Positions 35,912 through 46,171 of a DNA stretch of 64,000 nt are shown here, in pieces. The notes under the pieces were generated by a model that had not been told where the DNA came from, did not search any database, and was given only the letters and a program-made list of their open reading frames with translations. Made by a program: the position numbers and the translations under genes. Origin of the DNA: Antedon mediterranea (lineage: Eukaryota > Echinodermata > Crinoidea > Comatulida > Antedonidae); the NCBI RefSeq assembly GCF_964355755.1, contig NC_092675.1, forward strand, positions 21,218,912-21,282,911, written 5' to 3'. Position 1 is the stretch's first letter, and each line of letters opens with the position of its first letter.

Positions 35912-38900
35912 TTATTCAAAATCAAATACAAGGCCTGTTTCGTGAAGATTCTCTCTGATAACAGCATCAAACTTCTCATTTTGAGCCACAGTGAAGTGGT
36001 TCTTCCAGTCACCAATTTGACCTAAAAATAAACACATTGGATGCCAGTTTGTGAGGATTTGAGTAAAAAATAATATAAAAGAAACATTTTCCATACTTTA
36101 CTGTCTGTAGGCCTATTGTAGTTTTTACTGAATGATTTGGTTGTCGAAATGGTCGAACAATCCCCCAGAACAGAAGTAACCAGCTAGCTTGCTTGATTGT
36201 TTAAATATAATTACGAACCTTTTCTGATAAATGATGATTTCCCCATGGCTTTTGTTAGGAACACGCCATCTTTCACGTTCTTCTCAACATTGTCGTAAGT
36301 TTTCTTCATATTTTTTACTTCAGAGTGATGAACTACCTTGTCAAGTTCTTCATCCGTTAGAGTGCGCTGCAGATGATCGGCAAACTTAACAATCGATCCT
36401 CTTGGATCCTAAAAAGCAATTTTAAAATAATATTTATACTAAAATGTTAGCAATTTTCACTATATGTTTACGCTTTTTAACATTTATTCATGAAATCGTA
36501 AAAATAAAAGCATTTTGATTGAAATAAATAATGTATTTATGACATTTTTATGAAATTGTATTTCCATGTTTTTTCTGTAAGCATATTTTGTTGTATTTAT
36601 TTTCTATCTTAATTGTAGTATAAATATCAGCATCAGTTGGAACTCAACCGGTCGTATCTTTGTAATCTATATATAAATTTACGTAAGGGCAAAATTCGGT
36701 AAATCGCGCGTTATTTCTACAATGTTTACTCGATTGTATATAAAGTTGGTTCGTACTTTCGGTACTGATTTTAACCACCTGATGTAACCCTGTTTACTAA
36801 TTAAATTTAGTTCGATAATTAGTTATTGACAATTAAAACGAATTTAGGTTCAATGATTTGCCCCAAGTAGGGGTGTTTTTCAATCGTGGTATACACTGTC
36901 TAATGGACGTCCATCTTGAAAAATACCCGCAGACAATAATACGAGGATGCTTCGCATTTTCCTATCTCCTCCTACGATAATTGTTTTTAATGGCTGAAAA
37001 CTGGTTGAACAGCTCGAGTACAGCATCATAATGTTGAAGACAGGCCGATTTTCTTTAAAAAATACTATTTTGATAGATTTAATATACGTTTATACAAATG
37101 TATTGATTTGCGATGAATGGAACATTCCAAATTATTTGGTTTAACCATGCTTGCATACCTCCATGGTTTAACACAAGTAGGTAAATTTATGGGCCATTGG
37201 AGAATAAACATAAATAGTATTGTAATGCTATACAATACTGTAAATAGGTATTAACCACTTTAGATCGCCATTTGAATCGCAAATTTCTTATTGTGTGTGT
37301 TGGGACTGTTAGATATAATATAAACAAAAATACAAATAAACTTATTACTGTGAGTGTGGGTAGCCCCTAATTTTAGATTATAAACACATAATAATATAAT
37401 ACTTTATTACTTACAGTTGCTTCTCAACGTTTGTATTAATTAATAATTACAAAAAATATAAACGTCGTAGTGGTGTATCGTTACATGTACTTTACTATTT
37501 CAATCGACTATGACAGTGACAATTGTAACAGTTAATAAATCGGAAATGTTTTACTCTATTTAGTGGTATATTATTTATAGGCCTATAAAAAACATATTTC
37601 GTTACTTAGTGGATAATAAAGAAATATAAAGAATAATTTAATATAAAGAATATATTAAAAAATTGTTCCTCTTTGTATCTATCCTCATCCCAACCCTCAA
37701 CCCTAATGTTAGATACAAAACACAAATTGGGTTTGTATAAATAAGTCAAAATTTAACATTTTGACTCATTTTGTGACAAGTTTCTCTGTTGGAAGTAATT
37801 CGCAGGGTGCTAATTTTGGTACACTACATAAATCATTGTGTATATTTATTTGTTTCTGTAAACGACAATGTTTTTTAGTCATGCGGTACGTAAATTTGAA
37901 ATCGCCAGTTTTTTTACGCTGAAATTACATGTATTCGAGAACCATCTGTGGGCACGACCTAGATGGTACGCGAGCGAAGCGAGCGTACCATCTAGTTGTC
38001 TACAATTCATGTTGTCGGAAAGAACACGCCCTAAAGCGACAACCTAATCAATGGGGTGTGCATCAAATGTATACTGCAGACCCTGTTTGTATGTGTATTT
38101 AGGCATAGTTATGTACTTTGGGCAGTCTGTCATTGATTTTGTTCTGTAGTAGCCAACGTGCAGTATCCAATAGATAGTTTTAAAAAACAGTAAAGTTAGT
38201 TGACAGTTCTTTAAGGAAATGGTTGATTGAATATCAGAAAAAACTGTAGCTATTTGCATACCCTTTTCATATCTTCATACTTCATATACAAAAAGTTTGA
38301 ATCATGTCGATGTTTCCAGTATTCCAGAACATGGGTAAAAAATCCTCCCATCAGCACTGCAAGAAAACCCCAACATTATGATACAGTGGTTAGAACATAC
38401 AATGTATGTAGTTATGATGTTATTATGATGATAAAAGAAAGTTGTTGGCTAGAACTCAGATAGGCCTAAAGAAAAATACGTTTATCCTCACAATCTTCTT
38501 GTTTTATCCATTCGTCAACAAATGTACTCCAAGATTCATCCAGAGCCGACATACCAATTCCCTTTTTCGCATGATACAAGGATACTCCACAATCTTTAGG
38601 ATTTCGGGTGACGTATATCACCTGTGAGAGGAGTTTAGATTTAGAGTCTTTTATTACGGACTTTGAAGAAACAGGTCGTTGGCAGCACTTCTTATCACTA
38701 TCACGGCTTATGGGACGCCGTTTCATTGATATCTTCAAGTTGTTAATTTAAATGAATCGAGTTTAGTTTATGTTCTATAGGCCTAAGTTGTGAGACGAAA
38801 TTCGTACGGTATGCAAGAACAATGGATATTAAAGTGCCTACCTATAGTTATACCATGGAGTACTCGAGTATGTATATACCGAGTATACGAGTGCAGACAT

Positions 38901-41900
38901 AAACAAAATGTTTTGGCATAACCGCTTTTATTTCATCAATCATCAATTCATAAACAATATTGCATCATTATCAAATTGATCAATACTGTATTTTAGATAA
39001 TAATTGTTCACGGATATTAACTTAAAAACATAACTTGAAAATCAAATCGTACCTTAGGTTTCTTTGTAAACACTTGAGGAGGAAGTAAAGATTCGGGCAG
39101 ATGGGTGAGAATAACTCTACGAGCTTTCTTTGCTTCCATCTTTTTGTAAAAAGGTTCAAAAGATTTTATGTCAGTTTTGTCCTTTATGTAAGACATTTCC
39201 AGAGCAGCTTCCTGACAAGTACGGTCAATTTTGTCCGGATCACCACCAGTTAGAATTAAGTTGATAATTTCATTCGACCAGTGCGTACCTAACAAGAAGC
39301 CAAGAGAATTTACTTGTGATTTGTTTATGTGCAATACGTCACTATAGAAATTAATTGATCCAGCAGGACTTTACTAACCAATGTGGCAATACATTTTGAA
39401 AAGAAAAAAATTGTTATTTATAATATTGTGATGTATTAACTGAAGCTGTTATTTTACGGAAGCCCGTTCGGGCCACAAGTTAACTACATTTTAAAAGCCG
39501 AACGTAATGGTAAATGGGCCAAATAGAAATGCGCCGAATGCTGAAAGAGCCGAACGTAATGGTGAATGGGCCGAATAGAAATGCGCCCAATGCTAAAAGA
39601 GCCGAACGTAATGGTAAAAGAGCCGAATAGAATTAAAGTTTGCTGCCGGAGGCAGCGATGGCGTTCCATATGCAACATCGCCTCGGATCCAATGCACGTA
39701 CATGTCACGTGACGGGACATGTACTGATAATAATATAATACGCCAGATAATTAAGTGGCGGCCGCCAGATAATTAAGTGGCGGCCGCCAGATAATTAAGT
39801 GGCGCCCGCCAGATAATTAAGTGGCGGCCGCCAGATAATTAAGTGGCGGCCGCCAGATAATTAAGTGGCGGCCGCCAGATAATTAAGTGGCGGCCGCCAG
39901 ATAATTAAGTGGCGGCCGCCAGATAATTAAGTGGCGGCCGCCAGATAATTAAGTGGCGGCCGCCAGATAATTAAGTGGCGGCCGCCAGATAATTAAGTGG
40001 CGGCCGCAAGATAATTAAGTGGCGGCCGCCAGATAATTAAGTGGCGGCCGCCAGATAATTAAGTGGCGGCCGCCAGATAATTAAGTGGCGGCCGCCAGAT
40101 AACAGCTTTTAAGCTAAGCTTTATGTGTCGAGGTGTTCTCTCTGCAGCAGCAACGCTCTAGCCTCGATCTCTACAACGCTCTCTAGCCTCGATCTCTCCT
40201 ACATCTAGGAGTTCTTTGATCTAAGGCTAGAGAAGGGAAAGAAATAGTTTAGAGCATTTTAGCTCCCTGTTACTAGGCTAGGCATATAGGAAAACAAGGC
40301 TAAATTTATAGCCTTTTGACTCTATATATTATTTATTAATACTGTATTAAATATAATATAAATAAGAAGCCTCCTTTCCGACCTACCAATTATGAAGCAC
40401 AGGCTTCATAATTGGCCTAATAACTATAATCGTAGGAGCCTTTTTTTCCGATAGGACATGAAAACGTACCCCCTCCCCCCTCTCCATTTTCTATGATATT
40501 CTAATTTAAAACCAATTTTGTTTGTATTGATATTTGACATAGTGTTGAGAACTGATCGATTATGAAAATATAATGATGAATATCGATTCAGAACTTCTTA
40601 AAACAGAGGGCCGGGGGACATTCTTTCACAGGGTGGTTGAACATTTTAGATAGGCCATGAAAACGAACCCCCTCCAATTTCTATGATATTCTGATTTAAA
40701 ACCAAATTTTGTTTGTATTGATATTTGACATAGTGTTAAGAACTGATCGATTATGAAAAAATAATGATGAATATCGATTCAGAACTTCTTTAAACAGAGG
40801 GGGACATTCTTTCACAGGTGGGGTTGAAAATTTTAGATAGGCCATGAAAACAAACCCCCTCCAATTTCTATGATATTCTGATTTAAAACCAAATTTTGTT
40901 TGTATTGATATTTGACATAGTGTTAAGAACTGATCGATTATGGAAAAATAATGATGAATATCGATTCAGAACTTCTTTAAACAGACGGGGGACATACTTT
41001 CACAGGGGGGTTGAAAATTTTAGATAGGCCATGAAAACGAACCCCCCTCCAATTTCTATGATATTCTGATTTAAAACCAAATTTTGTTTGTATTGATATT
41101 TGACATATTGTTGAGAACTGATCGATTATGAAAAAAATAATGATGAAAATCGATTCAGAACTTCTTTAAACAGAGGGGAGACATTCTTTCACAGGGGGGT
41201 TGAACATTTTAGACAAGTAGGCCTACCTTATGGTTATATGCTGTGGAAACGAACCCCCTCCAATTTCTTAATTAAAACCATTTTGTTTGTATTTATATTT
41301 GACATAGTGTTGAGAACCGATTGATTATGAAAAAATGAAGCAGAACTTCTTCTTTGTAAAACAGAGGGAGACATTCTGAAAATTGTATTATTATTATATT
41401 GCGACATAAAAAAATAAAATTATGATTATAAAAAGGCCCTCGTAATATCCATGTTTATTTATTTTGTTATTTTTTAGGTAACTATGTGGTTCTGCTATAA
41501 GAGATGGTGGAGGGTCAGTCAAAAGAGAAAGGGGGTGGGTGGGGGGGGGGGGGGGTTGAAAGTTTTAGCTTAGCTAACATTTTCAACCTCCCCTCCAAGC
41601 CAGCGAAGATCAGTGAAGCGTGTAATCGTTGAATAAACATAAAAAATTCCCTTTTCGCGCATGCGTTGTTAAGGGGGGGGGGGGGGAGAGGTTGAGAATT
41701 ATGGGGGGGGGGGGTGGATTTCTTAGAACAACGGCTCTTTACATCGGGACCTACATTACCAATAAAGTCAATATCTTCTCCACTCTTGCTGCTTATCTAA
41801 TGTTTTGGTTGTAATCTTTGAAATTGTTTCTTTTCTAATATATACTTTGTGTTCACTAAATTGAATATAAAATGAACGTATCTTCCAATTATATCGTGAT

Positions 41901-42174
41901 AATTTGTAGGACCAGTATTGTAAAAGCAATGTTAAAGTTATAATGTTATTATTAGTACTGTATTAAACACCTTGTCACATACCAATTATGTAAAATGGAT
42001 TTATTTACCACACTTTGCGTAAGTCACTAAAAATATATCGTCAGGTCTGACTTCAAACGTTGCCATGGCATCCAAATTTCCAGGAGGAATCATCATCATA
42101 TGGAACTTAATGCCTTTGTAGTGATAGTACCCCTTCTGGAACTTTTCGGTTGAAAATTGTTCTGCGGCTGACAT
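35912..42174 (-). CDS. ST-4: cytosolic sulfotransferase, 308 aa, repeat-filled introns
   Basis: Exons: 42174-42009, 39288-39053, 38621-38492, 38356-38262, 36408-36219, 36021-35912; GT-AG throughout, 927 coding bases, stop TAA. N-terminus MSAAEQFSTEKFQKGYY. Motifs: TYAKCGTHW (Lys about 54), His about 118 in THLPESLLP, YVTRNPKDCGVS, RKGQIGDWKNHFTVAQNE. Intron 1 (2.7 kb) contains three tandem arrays and G-runs; intron 4 contains the Helitron-like element 36666-37995. The coding frame is intact despite this load. Acceptor TTAACAG lies eight bases before the ATG, matching a separate untranslated first exon. Confidence 0.93.
36666..37995 (+). mobile_element. Helitron-like element 1 (1330 bp, non-autonomous)
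   Basis: Begins TCTATATATAAATTTACG directly after an A and ends in CTAG directly before a T, the Helitron A|TC...CTAG|T pattern without target duplication. The 3' end is a strong palindrome, CTAGATGGTACGC..., with core GAGCGAAGCGAGC (37960-37995). ST-3 intron 4 has the uninterrupted site at 32641/32642: TATCTTTTTAATTGTC there versus TATCTTTGTAA + element + TTGTCTACAATTC here. No Rep or helicase ORF, so it would depend on another element. Confidence 0.8.
39495..39640. repeat. About 55-bp tandem repeat, 2.6 copies
   Basis: GCCGAACGTAATGGTAAATG recurs near 39497, 39552 and 39601, with GGGCCGAATAGAAATGCGCC between. Lies in ST-4 intron 1. Confidence 0.75.
39741..40106. repeat. 22-bp minisatellite, 16 copies, GGCGGCCGCC core
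   Basis: ATAATTAAG recurs every 22 bases from 39747 to 40077. Each unit alternates AT-rich CAGATAATTAAGTGG with the GC-palindrome GGCGGCCGCC. Only two units carry a visible change (GGCGCCCGCC in one, GCGGCCGCAAG in another), so homogenisation is recent. Confidence 0.95.
40386..40415. repeat. 30-base perfect-stem hairpin
   Basis: CCAATTATGAAGC and GCTTCATAATTGG are exact reverse complements with a four-base loop. Lies between the minisatellite and the 190-bp array. Confidence 0.7.
40449..41370. repeat. About 190-bp tandem array, about five copies
   Basis: AGATAGGCCATGAAAACGAA, TTGACATAGTGTT, AACTGATCGATTATG and GACATTCTTTCACAGG recur in order from about 40449, 40640, 40830, 41020 and a degraded last copy near 41220. 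Lies in ST-4 intron 1. Confidence 0.85.
41531..41715. repeat. Long G-runs
   Basis: G-rich tract at 41531-41555 (25 bases, only two T), then pure G runs at 41673-41686 and 41703-41714. These are G-quadruplex-capable on the plus strand (C-rich in the ST-4 transcript). Homopolymer length may be inaccurate. Confidence 0.6.
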
Positions 42175-43468
42175 TTTGAACTCTGTTAATCTATGGTTAA
42201 TTGTATATTTATGAATTATAAGCATTCTACAAGGATATACATAGGCCTATGATTTGAAATAGTGTACGACATGAAGAAGATATACTTCAACATATGAGAG
42301 ACCTGAGAGTTAGGAAGTATTGCATGCAGATAGGGAGGATTCGGGTCGGTGGTGCGCTACATCCCCAACCCTGTTTAACAGCCACAATTAAATTAATAAT
42401 CTAAACAATTCGACTATTAGCAATCTTCTGTTCAGAACACCTGGTGAGTATATGCCTACTGGCAATTGACCGACAGTGGCCAAAAGTTGGTAAATTACAG
42501 TAGCCTACTATTTATCTACTATAGCCTCCACACAAAGGAAATTATCAAATGATGTTACTGTACCTTATTACTGTGGAAGTCTGTGATATTTTTTCTAACT
42601 GGGTATGTTACAAGACGACCGTAGTAAACACAGACTTGAACTTTGTTCATCACATGTGGCATCAGATAATTTCTTGTAAATATACATAAAGTAAAAGGTC
42701 GTAGAAGGGTTATGCATACATTTTCCCGCCAATTTTAAAGCCACGGGCTTAACATTTCTATTGCTTTGGCCTCTATATGAAAAACTATCTTAAATTTGTT
42801 TTACATGACGAAACAGTTCGTAACTTGATAGATACTGTTATTGAAAGGTGAAAATTTCAATATTTAATTATAAATCTCATTGTTAACCGTTTGTATATTA
42901 TACAAATATAACATTAATTTTTTAGAAAGTATTAACAAAATTCAACAGTAGTTTGGAACTTGCTTGATTTAAAAAAAATGGACTAATGTGAAAGGAAAAA
43001 TAATGAATTTTATTTCGGAAAAGCTATGCATAAATGATTCTTAAGTTGTTAATCCTAATATAACATATAGAAAATCATAAGTATATTAGTTTTGTAGATG
43101 ACCGTACATTTCAAATAATGATTTTAATTAAAATATGATGAATAAATAAAAGTGGGTTGCCACTTGCCAAAAAAAGGCCATCTATATCCATATTTTTGAT
43201 TTAAACTAGTTATATTATTTACCATTTGACATTAAAAGTCGTACCATTATAACGTCCATCAAAAAGCTCTATTCATAAATGAATTATTTATTAAAAACAA
43301 GAGTCATAATATCTAATGGTCTAATTTGTATATAGTAAAACAATGTTGATATTTGTCACAATAGTATTACTTCTTTCCGTTCTATAATTTTAATATTTAT
43401 ATTGTAGGCCTACATTTATAAGCTGCAACGCTCTCTACTGAGCAGATTTATCATCCAAGCATGATGCA
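42175..43468. other. ST-4 5' region and ST-5 3' flank
   Basis: Holds the ST-4 first exon and promoter, then AT-rich sequence whose right half resembles the ST-3/ST-4 intergenic DNA (AACCGTTTGTATATTATAC at about 42886 and 35213), a sign of block duplication of gene plus spacer. Confidence 0.55.
42564..42700 (-). promoter_or_regulatory. ST-4 first-exon donor and proximal promoter, conserved with ST-3
   Basis: The minus strand carries TTTATGTATATTT (42678-42690), CCACATGTGATG (the CACGTG of ST-3 is changed here), CAAGTCTGTGT, ATCACAGACTT and the donor AATAAG|GTACAGTAAC (exon end 42564). The sequence match to the ST-3 upstream region supports a real promoter and untranslated exon. Confidence 0.55.
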
Positions 43469-46040
43469 CTATTCAAAGTCAAATACTAGGCCCGTTCCAC
43501 GAAGATTCTCTCTGATCTTAGCATCAAACTGCTCATTTTGAGCCACAGTGAAGTGGTTCTTCCAGTCACCAATTTCACCTAAATATAAATAAATGTATTA
43601 ATAAGAATGTTTTCAGACAATAAAAATTTCTATTTGCAATTACACATGTCTATTTCCATTTAATTATTTTTTCTTCTTCTTTCGAACATTTTCTTTCGAC
43701 AAAAATCACTCTTATGCTATTCTTATCATATTCGAATTCAAGATCGAATAGCTGCAATTTTATTTAGATTTTATCTGAGTTTCGGTTTTTTCTTACCGAA
43801 AAAAGTAGAAGGTTAGGCAAAAAATCAGGGAATCATACTTATTGTGTTCGCAGAAAGGTTGACAAAATGAAATATGAATGCGCATGTGCATAAACCATTA
43901 TGATATCTCTATGCATAAACTAACGCTATCGATTCTCCTAATAATTCGCTGTGTGAAAATCAAGCTTTACCTTTTCGGATAAACGGTGCCTTTCCAAATA
44001 TTCTGGTGAGAAACACTCCTCCTGGTACATTCTTCTCAATGTCATCATACGTTTTTTTCATATTGTTCACCTCCGAGTGATGAACAACAAGTTTAAGTTT
44101 TTCGTCAGTTAGATTGCACTCCAGGTGATCGGCAAACCTGACAATCGACCCTCTAGGATCCTAGAAATAGCAATCATTCAGGAACATCAACTTTTTAAAA
44201 TTATATTCAAAAGTAGGAAAGATTGAGATTACAATCCTCATTAGAAACAATTAATAAGGATATACACTTTACCAAGAATTATAGAATGACGAATAGATTC
44301 TCCAATAGGCTTCCTTACATACCTTTTTCATATCTTCATACTTCATGAACAAAACGTTTAAATCATTCCGATGTTTCCAGAAATCCAAAACATGTTTGAA
44401 GTACCCTCCGTATGTTACTTAAAAAAAAATACATTGTAATAGCTTTAACTTTGTTTAGTTTTCAATATAAAATGTTATATGTAAACATTATATTTACATA
44501 CAATTTGTAACCACTGATCAAGATAACGTTAAAAGCATTCCGTGTAGACATCATTGTTTGCCCGAGAAAAGGTAAGTACGTTTGAATGTCATTATTCACA
44601 CCGGATAATAGTTTCATTAACAAGATCAGAGGTTATTTGATAAAATTCGGGCAGTATCAGTAATAGTGTCGAATACACTCCATATAGTGTTTTTCTGATT
44701 CCTTCAATTAGTTCCGCAATTCGGTTCATCGGATGAACAGCTGAACCACCACAAAATAACGACTGATATTAATGGTGTTCGGATGAATCGGTTAAAATAA
44801 AACGCGAAAGTGAATGTGCAGATTTCGAGTGTATAAACAAAATGTCATCGCTGACCCACACGATCAAATACTCGATAGTGTAAAAAGTAAAAATAATATG
44901 AAGTTTTTGCATGGAAAGATTATATAATATAGAAGTTTCTTACATTCCTCTTGTTTTGTCCATTCTTCGACAAATTCTTCCCATTCCGATGCAGCGCCCA
45001 TTTCCTTAAGCGCAGTGTAGATGGATACTCCACAATCCTTAGGATTTCTGGCTACATAAATCACCTAAGACGAATTTAAATAACGTAATTATTAATACTA
45101 CTGATCCAAGTGCATCACAAAAATATTTTGATAAGATTCCGAAAAGTTACAGTACGTGTATATAGCATAACTGCATATACTGACGATGCGTCCAATTTCC
45201 TTTTTTATGATTACTTTACGCATAAACTGGGGCAAAGATTAAAGAGAAACTAGGAAATGAATATGTGTCCGTGTTTTAAGACTATTCATCTTTGTTTACG
45301 ATAGTGCCACGCCTATCTAAAAAACATAATCTGTACATTATCATTCGGAAGTAATCATACAAGAATGAATTGAGTCAATTCCGGGAAACATGACTTGTAC
45401 TATGCATGTAAAACGTACGTTTTATCAGATGTTTATCATGTAATGAATTCAGATAGGCCTATATAATAACTTAATATCATAAATATTAAACAATCTACTT
45501 CCTTGCCTTGGGTTTCTTTGTAAACACTTGTGGAGGAAGAAAGGATTCTGGCAAGTGGCTGACAATAACCCTTCGATCAATCTTTGCTTCCAACTTTTTG
45601 TAAAAAGGTTCAAAAGATGTCATGTCAGTTTTGTCCTTTAGGTATGCCATTTCCAACGAAGATTCCATACAGGTACGGTCTATTTTGTCCGGATCACCAC
45701 CAGTCAAAATTAGGTTGGTAATTTCAAATAACCAGTGTATACCTTTAGAAATATATTCATTAAATTATGTGAGCTAAGCTAAATAAAAATAGGATTAAGT
45801 ATACCTTAACACTAACATTGTGGAAAAGTTTAAATCAGAAATCTACATTCAACTCAAAGCATCGACAAAATAAAATACTTTTATTTGTCAATAGATTGCC
45901 TTAAACAATTTACCACACTTGGGATAAGTCACCAAAAAGATGTCATCGGGTCTAACTTCAAACGTTGCCATGGCATCTAAGTTTCCAGGAGGAACCATCA
46001 TGCTGAACTTGACTCCTTTGTAGTTATGCTCTTGTTTCAT
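43469..46040 (-). CDS. ST-5: cytosolic sulfotransferase, 292 aa, one GC-AG intron
   Basis: Exons: 46040-45914, 45742-45507, 45064-44944, 44417-44323, 44160-43971, 43578-43469; 879 coding bases, stop TAG. Short N-terminus, MKQEHNYKGVKF. Motifs: TYPKCG loop with the classical Pro (Lys about 41), followed by IHW; His about 105 in SHLPESFLP; YVARNPKDCGVS; RKGEIGDWKNHFTVAQNE. The donor after exon 2 is AAG|GCAAGG, a GC donor at the place where every other copy has AAG|GT. The frame joins only with this donor. Groups with ST-6 by N-terminus, exon 5 (LTDEKL) and promoter. Confidence 0.92.
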
Positions 46041-46120
46041 TTTGATCTTAAAAAAATACAATTTCAATCGTGTCAATTTTTTCATTACTTTGAAACTCTT
46101 TCGACCAGCCTTTAAATGCA
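46041..46120 (-). promoter_or_regulatory. ST-5 core promoter with ATTTAAA box
   Basis: The minus strand has GCATTTAAAGGCTGG about 75 bases before the ATG (TTTAAAT at 46111-46117), matching ACATTTAAATCTGG upstream of ST-6. No splice acceptor precedes the ATG closely, so the ATG exon seems to be the first exon here. Confidence 0.45.
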
Positions 46121-46171
46121 TATTTTACTGGTGAGGCTCAGCTAACATTCACCACGCTGCTGGTGATAACA

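Noticed and set aside
39741-40106. Regular short repeats resembling a CRISPR array
   Set aside because: Units abut without unique spacers, and the DNA is eukaryotic; it is a minisatellite.
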